From Distichodus sexfasciatus (lineage: Eukaryota; Chordata; Actinopteri; Characiformes; Distichodontidae), in NCBI GenBank assembly GCA_032718565.1, contig JAVGVS010000401.1, forward strand, positions 80,362 through 144,361: DNA of 64,000 nucleotides. The letters run 5' to 3'. Below the pieces are notes generated by a model, which was given only the letters and a program-made list of their open reading frames with translations, was not told the DNA's origin and made no database searches. This document shows positions 33,280-44,469 of the stretch, piece after piece; within the stretch, counting starts at the first letter, position 1; each line of letters opens with the position of its first letter. Made by a program: the position numbers and the translations under genes.

Positions 33280-36200
33280 GCTGGAAATTCGTATTCTCCT
33301 GTCCACTACTACTCTTCAAAGACTGCCTCCTCGTTGGAGGAAGTATTGGTGCGGTGGGAAAAGGACCTGTACCCGGCCAAAATAGTGGACATGTCAGGTA
33401 AGAAATTTCATATATCGTCCACAGATAACTGGTAATTTCACCTATTAATACATTACAACGCAAATACGCTGTAAAATGTTTGATAAAGCGAACATTGATT
33501 TCAGGCTAGGTGCTCTGTTACAGCTAACTTTGCTAACGTGTTGCTAGCAGTATGCAATAAGCGGCCTTTACCTCAGAGAAAACACATCGGATAGTTGGCC
33601 ATGTTTGGAGTCCGAACGCAATATTCGTCACGCCGTCTAACTGTTCCATTTTGTACGGTACATATAAATATAAAACATAATTTCGTATGATAGTTGGCTT
33701 GTGTCAGCTAATCAGAGATTTTTCACTAAGGTATCTGTGTCACCAGTCATGATGTTCGACCACATTAAAAAGCTGTGCCATTGACCTATGGAGGGCCAGG
33801 AGTGCCAATATTAAATACATCAAAAATTAATTACTTAAATGTGTCATGAATTATTTAAAATAGGAAATAAAAACATCATTAATTAAATGTTTCATGAATT
33901 ATTTAAAATTGGAATTAAAATCATTGTTAATTAAATGTCATAATATAATTATAATTATTTCATGATTTATTTCATTTTGGCACTTTCAGCACATCATGAA
34001 TTCATTTTATCTGTCGATCTGACCCAGCAAAGTGAGCAGGAGCTAGCAGTTTTCAGAGACACAGCCAATTGCTTTGAACAGATCGGTGTAGGTCCCGCCC
34101 ACTGAGTTTGATGGGTCAGACTGACAGATAAAATTAATTCATTATGTGCTGAAAGCACCGAAATGAAATAAATCATGAAATAATTATATATGACATTTAA
34201 GTAATTAACAATGATTTCCCATTTTAAATAATTCATGAAACATTTAAGTAATTAATTATTGATGTAATTATGTATTTAATATTGGCACTCGTAGCCCTCC
34301 ATATTGACATACCAATATATTGTTTTTATTCTCAACTAGAAAATGAGCAGACGCTCTTGGATAAAAGAGAGGAACTCATAAAGGTACCAGTGAGGAGTAT
34401 GGCAGAGGGAGGCGGAAGAAAAAACCGGTCCAGCATTCCTCAGAAGATGAGCAATGTGAGATGCCAAAGAGAAAAAAGGTGCCCTACTTTTTTCAGTTAA
34501 TTATAAAATGAATTGCAGCAGGGAAATAAGGACTGCACTTTTGTTTAGCACAGGTATTTCAGTAGCAACACAATCGGAATTACCTTTACTAAAAAAAAAA
34601 ATCACACTTCAATCCTACCCCCTCATGGTATATTCTTGCTCTTTGTTTTTCTTGCTCTTTGTTTCCACTAAGCCATTAATATTCCATGTCTCTCTTAAGA
34701 CTGAAAAGAAAGATGTGCGTCGAGTACAAATCGAAAAACTGCTCCAACAAAGAAAGCAAAGATTGAGTGTAAGTTCTGTCATTGTCATGAAATTGATAGA
34801 AATGATCTTGGCCATTGTCCAGTTGTTTAAAATTTGCCATCGCTGTAAACCATGGATTGTCTAGGACTGTCTGTTACTTTGTTTGTTATGACACAAAAAT
34901 CCCACATTTACAAAATGCATGATGTCTTTCTTTTTCACTCTTTAAGACTGAAAAAGAACCCAGAAGAGAGCAGCTAACTGTAAGTTATTCATCACCCATG
35001 ACACATATGATATGCCTAACAGCAACCTCATAGCTGTTCTTTATCTACTTTCTTCTTTATTAAAAGTATCCTGGCTAGTAAGACATGTTGGCTTTACAAG
35101 ACTGTGACGGTGGGGGCGTAGCAGTCAAGAAACCTGATTAGCATGCTAAGTAGCCTGGAAATTATGAGTTCAAATCCTGACTGCCACCATTGTGCCCTTG
35201 ATCAGCTTTATGACGTCAAATGTCGCCCAGATTGGCTTGAATCTCCCTTGAAAAAAATTATGCATTTCTTTTTTTCAAATTCAAATTTATTTATATAGCG
35301 CTCTTAACAACAATCATTGTCACAAAGTAACTTTACATATAACCGGCCTAAACCCCCCAACAAGCAAGCCTGAGGTGACAGTGGCAAAGAAAAACTCCTT
35401 CTAATAGGAAGAAACCTTGAGAGGAACCAAGTCCCAGAGGGGGACCCCATCCTTCTCTGGGCGACCGGGCGCACGAACATTTAATGTACAGCAAGCAGTT
35501 TGTGCTTCCATGCACAAACATTTGTCCAAAACTTAAGGAAAACTGTTATTTCTGACACAAATGGTACTGTTTTCCTTTAAGTCTTCCCATGACATCAAGT
35601 GATTAGAACCTAGAACATCTTCTAACAATTCTATTATTTTTAAGGGGATCCCAGTCACTCATTGTGCCAGCTGCAAACGCCTTGAACAGCGAGTCAAAGA
35701 ACTAGAGGAAGATCGGCAGAGGCTGACTCAGCTGGTGGATACAGTTAATGGCAAGTTTGCAACCACTCATTTATTGGCCAGATTTTGTACCTGTGGAATC
35801 CTATTTCACTCTCTTCTTCAAATAGCATAGTTCAAACAGCTCTCTGTTGAAATTGTTAAACAAATTTGTTGGGCACATTCAAACTCTGTACAAAAGCTAC
35901 TATCATTTAAAATATTTTTAAATGATTCTGTAAGGGTGTTAATGTCTATTATTTATTTCAGATATGAGGAATATGCTCTCTGAGTTGAGAAATACTATGG
36001 TAAGAGAGCCAGCCATCTCCGTACAAACAACCCACCAGCAACAAGCCACCACTCGCAGCTCCTCTCCACAGGCTCAAGATATTTTAGATGATGAATTAAG
36101 TGAATTTTACAAGACGGTTCTAACTAAGACTAGCCTGGTTGACACCTACTGATCACATTGTATTGATCAATTGTCATGAAATCCATTAGGAGCACTAGCA

Positions 36201-39200
36201 TAAACTGCAAATTATTAAATTATTGCCTACTAAATCTTAAATCATACCAGGTGTGTGTACATTAATGTTGTTAGATTTGTTATCAATTTTAAGAAGAAAA
36301 AAAAATAATTAGCCTACAAAATGTGTTCTGCCCCTGTTGGCTGCTGAGTGTGCTCCTGTGATATCGTGGATATTAATATAATAATAAGTACAGCCAGTTC
36401 TTGTGTGTGTACAAAATGTTGTATGTTGTCCAGTAGATGGCGATACTATACTGGGGAATGTATGCTTTGACGGCTAGCTACTGGGATAACCGGTTTAGGG
36501 CGGATCAAGAGTGAGACATTTCCGTAGTGGAAATTGAGGCTGTGTGGAAGACCTTGCTGTGTGAGATATTGTGTAGAGATAAAGTGCATAAGACAACTCC
36601 GAAGTGTGGACAATCATTTATTTTGAGGATACAACATCTTTTGGCGACGAGGTTGGGATTCAGTAACGAATTCTTCAGGATTGGATGCAAGCGTGAGTGC
36701 TGCAGGGCGGATTGTCAACTAAGCAAGGAAGAAAGGTACTTACGGCTGGTTAAAAAAACAAACAAAAAAAAAAGACGACGAAATGGCTAACACTATTGGC
36801 ACGCTAGTGGCGTTTGATGCTAAAAATCAGGCGTGGGAAGAATACTGTGAAATAATGGAACAGTTTTTTGCGGCCAATGAGATTAGCGATGAAGCTAGAC
36901 AACGAGCTATACTCATAAGTGTAGTCGGCCCATCCACATACAGCTTGATGAGAAGTCTTCTTAGCCCTGAAAAACCAAAGGACAAAACATACCAGCAACT
37001 AGTGGAGCTGTTAAAAAATCACTACCATCCAAAGCCTAGCGAAATAGTGCAAAGGTATAAGTTTGATTCACGCACTCTGAAGCCTGAGGAGACTGTACAG
37101 GAATATGTGGCGGAGCTACGAAGGCTAGCACAGGATTGCAACTATGGTAACAGGTTACAGCAAATGCTGAGAGACGTGCTTGTGTGTGGTATAAATGACG
37201 AGCGTATTCAGAGATGTCTCTTATCAGAAACGGAGTTATCTTTTGACAAGGCGTTGTCCATTGCTGTAGCAGTAGAAACTGCAAATAAGAACGCTCAAGA
37301 TCTGAGAATGCCAAGTGCATCAGTGAAGTTTATGAAGACAAGGAAAGGCTCGCAGTAGGCTAGTGCGTTTAACGTATCGAGGAAAGAGTGTTATCGGTGC
37401 AAGGGAACCCGGCATGCTGCAGCAGAGTGTAAGTTTAAACAAGAAAAATGTCATGCATGTGGCAAAATAGGGCATATTGCAAAAGCCTGCCGTAACAGAG
37501 ACGTCAAGAACCAAGGCAGTAAAGAATACAAGGATGTGAAGAAAGAGAAGAAGCGTGGCCCATGCCACCGTTCACACCAAGTGGAAGTAAAACAAAGTGG
37601 AAGTGATAGCTCAGATGAAGATGCACTCTCTCTGCATTGCATGAAATTTAGGCTGGGAGAATGAGTGAGGTAAGAAGAGTAGACCCCTACGTGGTGAAGA
37701 TGAATGTGAATGGGAAAGGTGTTCATTTTGAAATAGACACTGGCTGTAGTCTCACAGTGATCAATGAGCGCAAGTTCCAAAAGATATGGAAGGACACAAA
37801 GAACCCAGACATCAAACCTATAAAAATCCATTTGGAGACCTATACAGGTGATCCTGTCAAGGTTATAGGAGTGGCATCAGTCAGTGTTAAATACAAACAT
37901 CAGAGTTGCAAACTGCCCTTAGTAGTGGTTGCAGGGAATGGCCCCAGCTTGATAGGGCGAAGCTGGATGGAAAAAATTCAGTTGGATTGGAAAGAAATCA
38001 AAACCAGGTACAAAACTGGCGAAGTGCAACACATAAAGACAGAGGAAATGACATTAGAGCAAGTGTTAAACAAACATGAGAATGTATTCAAAGAAGAATT
38101 GGGCACTCTCAAGGGTACAAAGGCGACCATTCATGTTAAGGCCAACGCAGTTCCCCGTTACTTCCGGCCCCGGTCAGTTCCATATGCAATGCGTGCAAAA
38201 GTTGATGAAGAGATAGACAGACTGTTAAAGGAACACATAATAACACCAGTGAAGTGGTCCGAATGGGCAGCTCCAGTTGTACCAATTTTGAAACCGGATG
38301 GACATGTAAGGTTATGTGGAGACTACAAGCTGACCGTTAATACAGTGTCCTCTTTAGAACAATATCCAATACCCAGGGTGGAAGATCTTTTTACAGCACT
38401 GTCTGGGGGAAAGCAGTTTTCTAAATTGGATATGAATCATGCTTACCAACAAATACTCATGGATGAAGAATCCAAGAAATACTTGACAGTGAATACCCAT
38501 AGAGGACTGTTCACTTATAACAGACTGCCTTTTGGGGTAGCATCAGCCCCAGCTTTGTTCCAGAGAACCATCGAAGGACTTTTGAGTGGGATTCCACGTG
38601 TTGCGGTGTACCTCGATGATATACTCCTGAGTGGATTGGATGAGGCAGATCATCTGAGAACTCTGGACACAGTGTTAACCAGGTTGGAAGAAGCAGGATT
38701 GCGTTTGAAGAGGAGTAAATGCACGTTCATGCAAGGGGAAGTAGAATATTTGGGACATAGGGTGGATGCGCAGGGGCTTCATCCTGTGGAAAAGAAAGTG
38801 AAAGCCATCATGGAAGCCCCCACTCCCACAAATGTCACCGAACTCAAATTGTTGGGGACTGCCCCAGTAATGCCGGTTTTTTAAGGGTGTTAACCACTTC
38901 AGTACTCTGATCAGGGAGTCGGAGTCATCAAATTTCCTTCCACCATTTATTCACGTGCAGGGTTTCACCATATACACACTGATGTATTGGAGGTAGTTTC
39001 TACAATAAACAAATATCAGAAATAAATAACTAAATGTTAAACATGAATATAAGTGTCACACATAAATATGCTGTTGCAATAAACAGCGCACTTTCCGCAT
39101 TAAACAATGTTAACAACTTATAGTTCACGGATGAATAATTACCAGTAACAGAATATACAGAAGCCTATATAATAACTTAAGGTACATTATACAATGTCCT

Positions 39201-42200
39201 CATCGCGATATGAAAGCATTAAAGTATAGATTGTATCGCACAAAATCAGCAACATGAGTGAACAGAATACTAACAACATTAGCAGGATAAACCGCGATGC
39301 TAGCGGCATTTTACGTGCATTCTACATGGTGAACTAATCATCATAAAGATCGCGAAACCCAACGATATCACAAAGGCTTGACATCGCAAACAGATTCAGC
39401 AGTATAAACGTCCAGTATTACACCCATAAAGCCATAGAATAAACTTACTTCGTCAATAACTTTTGCCCTGCACTTGACAGCGCTGCACAGGTGGAAATCT
39501 GCGTCACATTCTAGTAGCTCTGTATGCGTAACCAATAGCGCAACCCTTACGCCGAACACGATTCATAATAAAAGTTGTACCCTGCATATTTACATAATAC
39601 AAGCTCTTACCGAATATAAAGGTATAAAAGATACATAAAGTAAAGAATTCACAACACAAATCAAACCTAGGACTGTTGAACTATTACAATAAATTTCTAC
39701 CAAATTTGGCAACCCTGCTAGCACCATTGCATGAACTCTTAAGACAAGATGTTTGTTGGAAATGGCTTAAGCAGCAGGAAGAGGCCTTTCAGAAGTCCAA
39801 AGACATGCTGAACTCAGCGCAAGTGTTAGTCCATTACTCGGCGGATCGGGAATTAGTTCTGTCTTGTGATGCTTCGCCATATGGGGTGGGCGCTGTTTTA
39901 TCACACCGCATGGAAGATGGAAGTGAGCGTCCGTTGGGGTTTATGTCGCGCACCCTGTCACCAGCTGAAAAGAGGTACTCACAGCTAGACAAAGAGGGAT
40001 TGGCAGTCATTTTTGGAATTCAGAAATTTCACAAGTACCTGTATGGGCGAACATTTATCATCTATACAGATCACAAGCCGTTGATCTCGCTGTTCAATGA
40101 GAAGAAACCCATACCACAAATGGGGTCCCCGAGAGAGAACAGAGAGAACAGAGATGGGCTGTTCACTTGAGTAGTTATGAGTACAACATAGTGTACAAAC
40201 CAGGAAAACATCATGGAAATGCAGATGCATTAAGTAGACTGCCTGTTGCCGGAACCGGGTGTGATGAAGTGACGGAGCAGGTCCTGATGATGGATCTTCT
40301 AGATGATACACTTCTGGACACAAGTCAGATAAAGCGCTGGACAGCTAAGGATGTGATACTGTCCCAGGTGCATAATCATGTTCTAAGGGAGTGGCCTACG
40401 CAGATAGACTCTCACCTGAAGCCTTAGCATCAGAGACGGCTGGAGCTGAGTGTAAGGGATGGATGCGTACTATGGGGTGCTAGACTGGTTATACCCACTA
40501 AAGGTAGAAACAAGGTACTTAAGATGCTGCATCAAACTCATGCTGGCATGTCAAGAATGAAAGGCTTGGCTCGGTCATATGTATGGTGGCCAGACATGGA
40601 CCAGGATGTGGAGAGGGAAGTGCAGTCATGCGAGGAGTGTCAGAAACACCACAAGTCACCACCTACAGCGCCGTTACATCCATGGGAATGGCCAGACACA
40701 CCATGGTCAAGGATTCATGTGGACTATGCCGGACCTTTTCAAGGGGAGATGTTCTTACTGATAGTAGATGCTCATAGCAAATGGCTAGACATTTATCCGG
40801 TGAAGACAGCCACGTCACGGACTACCATAGAGAAGCTCAGGCAAAGTTTTAGTGTTTTTGGACTTCCTAAAATGTTAGTGTCTGACAATGGGACGTGTTT
40901 CACAAGTGCTGACTTCGAGTTTTTTATGAAGCAGAATGGCATTCGTCATGTGCGGTCAGCACCTTTCCACCCTTCCTCTAACGGGCTAGCAGAGAGGGCG
41001 GTCCAAACCTTTAAGGAGGGGATGAAAAAGATGAGAGGCGATACTTTGCAGACCAGGCTGTCGAGATTCCTGTTCAGTTATCGCATAACCCCACATGCGA
41101 CAACAGGTCTGTCTCCTGCCGAGTTGATGATGTCAAGGAGACTACGATCTGTTCTGGACTTGATGCTGCCAGATGTGAAAGCCAAGGTGCAAGGAAAACA
41201 ACAGAAACAGAAACAAACCCATGACACAAACAAAAGACTGAGAAGTTTTACACCCGGAGATAAAGTATACATCAGAAACTACTCTTATGGTCCTAAATGG
41301 ATCCCTGCAGTCATTCAGGATGTGTCCGGTCCTGTGTCCTATACGGCGATCATTGGAAGTGGTCAAATCATGAAGAGGCATGTGGATCAAGTCAGAGCCC
41401 GACTATCTGACACTGTATCCAGTCATGAGTCTGAGGGAGAATTGGGGCTACTGGCAGCGGCAGATGAGCGTGCTGGGGGTTCGGTGGCAACAGGAAACGT
41501 GGCGACAGAGGACCATCCTTTAAAAGAGCTGGATTGTTCGTCAGTGCCAAACGCCCAGGTCCTGCCAGACTTCGCTGAGGCTACAGAGGTGCGACGCTCC
41601 GGGCGAGAGAGACGTTTACCTGTACATCTAAAAGACTATGTTACATAGAGTGGGATCTTTTCCAGGACAGAGCAACAATGCGCTCTGATCCCACTGGAAG
41701 GACGTGCCTTCCTAGTTTAGGGAAAATGGAAAATGTATATAATGTTTAAAAAAAAAAAAAGTTTCTGATTCATGTTCTTGTGAGACAGGTTGTGTATGAA
41801 AGTGTATTCAACTGCTTCAACTATTGTATCGAATGCTTAAAGTATGTGTTGTTTGCTTAAAGGTGGGGAAGATGTGATATCGTGGATATTAATATAATAA
41901 TAAGTACAGCCAGTTCTTGTGTGTGTACAAAAGGTTGTATGTTGTCCAGTAGATGGCGATACTATACTGGGGAATGTATGCTTTGACGGCTAGCTACTGG
42001 GATAACCGGTTTAGGGCGGATCCAGAGTGAGACATTTCCGTAGTGGAAATTGAGGCTGTGTGGAAGACCTCGCTGTGTGAGATATTGTGTAGAGATAAAG
42101 TGCATAAGACAACTCCGAAGTGTGGACAATCATTTATTTTGAGGATACAACAGCTCCATACACTGAAAACAAGGGAACGTGCCTTTATTAAGTTAACTAA

Positions 42201-44303
42201 AATGAATCACATGGATTCGACTTAATATTTTAACGTTTCCACTGAAAATGTGATTTCACTGTGTTAAGTCAAAACAAAATGCATCAAATAACGCAAAGGA
42301 ATAAGGACAGCCTAACTCAAATGATTCATGTGGAACCAATGTCCATTACTCAATCAAGTAAATGCAATGAACCTTTTTTTTCAGTGTAGGAATAAAAGCA
42401 AGAAACTTTGGTACAGTGTAGACATAATAGCGAAACGGCAGCCAACACTAACTGATGAGAGCAAGGAAACTCTGTGCCTCATTCAGTTAGTGTTACCTGT
42501 TGGTTTGCAAATTCAGCCTTCGTTGTACCAAATTGTCTCGTTCCTATTCCGACAGTGCTCGGCAATTTCGAACATGAGGGCTTGGGTTCATTGACTCCAG
42601 ACTATCCCTTAATTAAGTAATTAATTATTAAAGAATCTCACCCTGCAGCTTAGTATGGCCACAAGGCCTATCTCCACTCAGATTTGCTTGCCCGAGATCC
42701 AATCAAAAACTGGCTTATTACCCCTTCCGAAGATGGTGGTGGGCTTAATGCATTTTGTGTATAATTATGATGACTCCCATTCTGTCTTGTCCCTGCAAAT
42801 GTCTTTGGAATGAAAGGTCTGATTGGTTGTACTGTAGGTATATCAAAAAGCATAAATGTGCATAAACCCCTCAAAGCAATAGCCTGGAGTCAACCCATAG
42901 CCCAGTTGTTCAAAATTGCCAAGTGTTTGGTACAACTTCAAATAGCGAAACGGTAGCCAGTATTAACTGATGGGGGCAAGGAAGCTTCATTTCAGTTTTT
43001 CTGTAACATGTTATTGATGTTTCATCTGAATTTCAAGGTTCTCCTTGGTGAGGGACTGAAGGTCAGCAGGATTAAACTGCAAAGGTGCAATCACCTTCAA
43101 CCTACAAAGCTGGTCTGTGACCTGCTTGGGGTCATGTTCACCCGAAAGGAGATGGCCACCTCGTCGCTTACTGGCCAAAAAGGGAGCACCAAGAATGAAG
43201 TGAAGCCACCCTTGGAGGCCACCTCTATCAACGCTATTTTTGGTAGGTTTTCATTAATTAACCCAATAAATCCACACAGCCCACAGTTATTTGTTACAAT
43301 GACGGAATGGCTGGGGAAAAAATATTGAACACACTAAGAAAAAGCAGTACAAGGCAGATAATGTCCCAAGTGTGCTCACTGGAAGAGTCAGAAGTTTTGG
43401 AATATGTCTATAATCAGTTACATTACTATGTGTTTGCGACAGTAAGGTTCTAAAAGTATTACTTACTGGCTGACATTAATACACACAGATATTAAGTAGA
43501 ACTACCTTCAGATTACAGTTGGTCCTTTGCCCTTTTGTTGTCTTGGTGTACTGTTTTTCCCCCTGTGTATTCAATACCCCCCAATTTTTGAGGAAGTAGC
43601 AAGGTAAGCACAGGTGTTACTAATGAGAGTCAATAAGTTTCTGAAGCTTAATCAGATGTTCATTGGATGTCATGAAGATGATTAATAACACCTTTGCTTA
43701 CCTTGCTACTTCCTGGAAAACTGGCTGCTGCGACATGAGTCCATAGCCCTGTTGATCGTCATCACAGAGTACTGTCAGCAGCAAAAAGAATGACAAAATT
43801 TTGTACAACATAAACCGAATAACGAACCAGCATCTATAGCTAACCTATGGGTACTTGCTATTCAGTTTATGTTGTATCAGATTTTCTTGCTCTTTTTCCT
43901 ACAGACAGGTCTCAAACAACAGAACTGTGGGTTGAAAATGACCAGAGTTTTCCCTTTAAGTATGTGTCTTTTACAGTTTGTTAACACTTCGTATTTATTT
44001 GTCACATTACTTTGCAGAATACACTTTAAAGAAATTCCCACACAACCTACTGAGGGGGGCTGTCCGAAACAAATTAAACAACGAAAGCAAGATTTACAAC
44101 AGGCTCGTGTAAGTTTGAGTGTGTTCAACATTTCTTCCAACAATTAACACACACACACACACAAAACACACTTTCACTTACCATGCAACATCATGTTATT
44201 TATTTTAGCAAGCAATCTTTAATCTTGAATATCTGTTTCTCTTTGTGTTCCTGTCTCTTATACACACAGAGTTGGACCCGGTGGTTCCATCCCAGACAAC
44301 TGA
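33277..44303 (+). CDS. BEN-domain protein encoded by the CACTA element
   Basis: Nine exons join with matching phases: 33277-33397, 34340-34455, 34700-34768, 34947-34979, 35645-35750, 35962-35999, 43038-43242, 43910-43960, 44018-44108, then a final exon 44270-44303 ending TGA. The product is about 287 residues. The N terminus (MAGNSYSPVHYY; VRWEKDLYPAKIVDM) resembles a small chromatin-reader or SH3-like strand. The middle is charged coiled coil (CKRLEQRVKELEEDRQRLTQ). The C terminus is a BEN domain (VLLGEGLKVSRIKLQRCNHL; LLGVMFTRKEMATSSLTGQK; LKKFPHNLLRGAVRNKLNNE). BEN domains bind DNA. One intron uses GC-AG (after 35750). Gypsy-B sits in the sixth intron. An alternative exon-6 read-through ends at 36152. 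Expected role: DNA-binding partner of the transposase, by inference. Confidence 0.75.
33787..34304. mobile_element. MITE with long inverted repeats in BEN-gene intron 1
   Basis: The outer ends TATGGAGGGCCAGGAGTGCC and its near-complement at about 34284-34304 face each other. Inverted similarity extends for about 200 bp on each side (ATTAATTACTTAAATGT and ATCATGAATTCATTTTATCT landmarks). There is no coding capacity. Confidence 0.75.
35275..35510 (-). repeat. LINE 3' tail, truncated copy
   Basis: The same 3' terminal sequence as at 15.38 kb (TTTATTTATATAGCGCTCTT, then the AACAAGCAAGCCTGAGG and GAAGAAACCTTGAGAGGAAC blocks), on the minus strand, inside a BEN-gene intron of the CACTA element. Confidence 0.75.
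36357..36636 (+). repeat. Gypsy-B 5' LTR
   Basis: TGTGATATCG...GATACAACA, 280 bp. It is followed within a few bases by TTGGCGACGAGGTTGGG (about 36641-36657), the probable primer-binding region. Confidence 0.9.
36783..37664 (+). pseudogene. Gypsy-B gag (capsid and nucleocapsid) with one internal UAG
   Basis: Structural protein of the retrotransposon particle. The capsid part (36783-37355) includes AWEEYCEIMEQFFAANEISD and ETVQEYVAELRRLA. A UAG at 37356-37358 interrupts it. The same frame then stays open to 37664 and holds two CCHC zinc knuckles, CYRCKGTRHAAAEC and CHACGKIGHIAKAC. The downstream frame ends with a TGA that overlaps the next ATG (ATGA at 37661-37664). Whether the UAG is a readthrough site or a simple mutation cannot be told from one copy. 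Confidence 0.8.
37661..40427 (+). pseudogene. Gypsy-B pol: protease, reverse transcriptase, RNase H
   Basis: Protease active site FEIDTGCSLTVIN lies near the N terminus. The reverse transcriptase follows, with LCGDYKLTVN, LPFGVASAPALFQR and the catalytic VYLDDILLSG, up to 38855. The 808-bp insertion then splits the gene, and it resumes at about 39676 with the RT thumb and RNase H (LSCDASPYGVGAVLSHRMED; YTDHKPLISLF). A duplicated GAGAGAACA stretch at about 40133-40152 shifts the frame, and a TAG at 40425-40427 ends the segment before integrase. Pol starts in the -1 frame relative to gag. This copy cannot make complete enzymes. Confidence 0.85.
38862..39669. mobile_element. 808-bp insertion in gypsy-B pol, flanked by GGACTG
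   Basis: GGACTG occurs at 38856-38861 and again at 39670-39675, on either side of a non-coding block that breaks the RT thumb codons. On the minus strand it contains AATAAATGG near its 3' side, as an LTR would. I think it is a solo LTR or similar element, but clean TG...CA tips are not obvious. Confidence 0.65.
40428..41648 (+). CDS. Gypsy-B integrase, open reading frame
   Basis: The frame is open from the codon after the TAG at 40425-40427 to the stop at 41648, though the first methionine is at 40524. It contains an HHCC zinc-finger region (HAGMSRMKG...CEECQKHH) and the DDE core with aspartates in HVDYAGPFQG and LVSDNGTCFT. The glutamate lies in SSNGLAERAVQTF. A C-terminal DNA-binding domain with FTPGDKVYIRN follows. 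Spacing is that of Metaviridae integrases. No disabling change is visible inside this domain, but it is cut off from the rest of pol. Confidence 0.85.
   Translation, partial: HQRRLELSVRDGCVLWGARLVIPTKGRNKVLKMLHQTHAGMSRMKGLARSYVWWPDMDQDVEREVQSCEECQKHHKSPPTAPLHPWEWPDTPWSRIHVDYAGPFQGEMFLLIVDAHSKWLDIYPVKTATSRTTIEKLRQSFSVFGLPKMLVSDNGTCFTSADFEFFMKQNGIRHVRSAPFHPSSNGLAERAVQTFKEGMKKMRGDTLQTRLSRFLFSYRITPHATTGLSPAELMMSRRLRSVLDLMLPDVKAKVQGKQQKQKQTHDTNKRLRSFTPGDKVYIRNYSYGPKWIPAVIQDVSGPVSYTAIIGSGQIMKRHVDQVRARLSDTVSSHESEGELGLLAAADERAGGSVATGNVATEDHPLKELDCSSVPNAQVLPDFAEATEVRRSGRERRLPVHLKDYVT
41873..42152 (+). repeat. Gypsy-B 3' LTR
   Basis: 280 bp, three substitutions from the 5' LTR. It is preceded by the purine tract AGGTGGGGAAGA (41861-41872), which fits a polypurine tract. 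Confidence 0.9.
42428..42970. repeat. Palindromic repeat with two AGCGAAACGG units
   Basis: The segments at about 42520-42607 and 42875-42950 are inverted copies (TTGTACCAAA; GGGTTCATTGACTCCAG against CTGGAGTCAACCC). The sequence ATAGCGAAACGG(C/T)AGCCA followed by TAACTGATG appears at 42428 and again at 42944 in the same orientation. It looks like a composite foldback element in the BEN-gene intron. Confidence 0.6.
43583..43722. repeat. Small inverted repeat (GAAGTAGCAAGGTAAGCA)
   Basis: AGGAAGTAGCAAGGTAAGCA at about 43591 and its near-complement TGCTTACCTTGCTACTTCCT at about 43695 bracket about 85 bp. It is a short MITE candidate between BEN-domain exons. Confidence 0.6.
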
Positions 44304-44469
44304 AAATGAGAACTGAATGCCTTGCATGTGATTTAATAAAAATATATACAGATTGAACGATTCTCCTGTTTTTATGGCTTTTGGTAGCTGGAAGCATGAA
44401 GTAGGATTTTTAATTACATTATTGCACTACAGTTTTGTGAAACCAGATTAATGGAGCTAGAGACGTAAA

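Larger units (their letters stand above)
36357..42152 (+). mobile_element. Gypsy-B LTR retrotransposon, complete with TSD GCTCC
   Basis: Two 280-bp LTRs (36357-36636 and 41873-42152) enclose gag and pol in the plus orientation. GCTCC occurs just outside both ends (36352-36356 and 42153-42157). The LTRs differ at only three positions, so this is a recent insertion. It sits in an intron of the CACTA BEN gene in sense orientation. It is itself interrupted by an 808-bp insert and carries several coding breaks. Confidence 0.95.

Noticed and set aside
33275..33463. 62-codon minus-strand ORF
   Set aside because: It is antisense to exon 1 and intron 1 of the BEN gene and shows no domain.
35964..36152. 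Exon-6 read-through as the true C terminus of the CACTA accessory gene
   Set aside because: The donor at 35999/36000 joins in phase to the BEN exon at 43038 and downstream exons remain open. The read-through is kept only as an alternative form.
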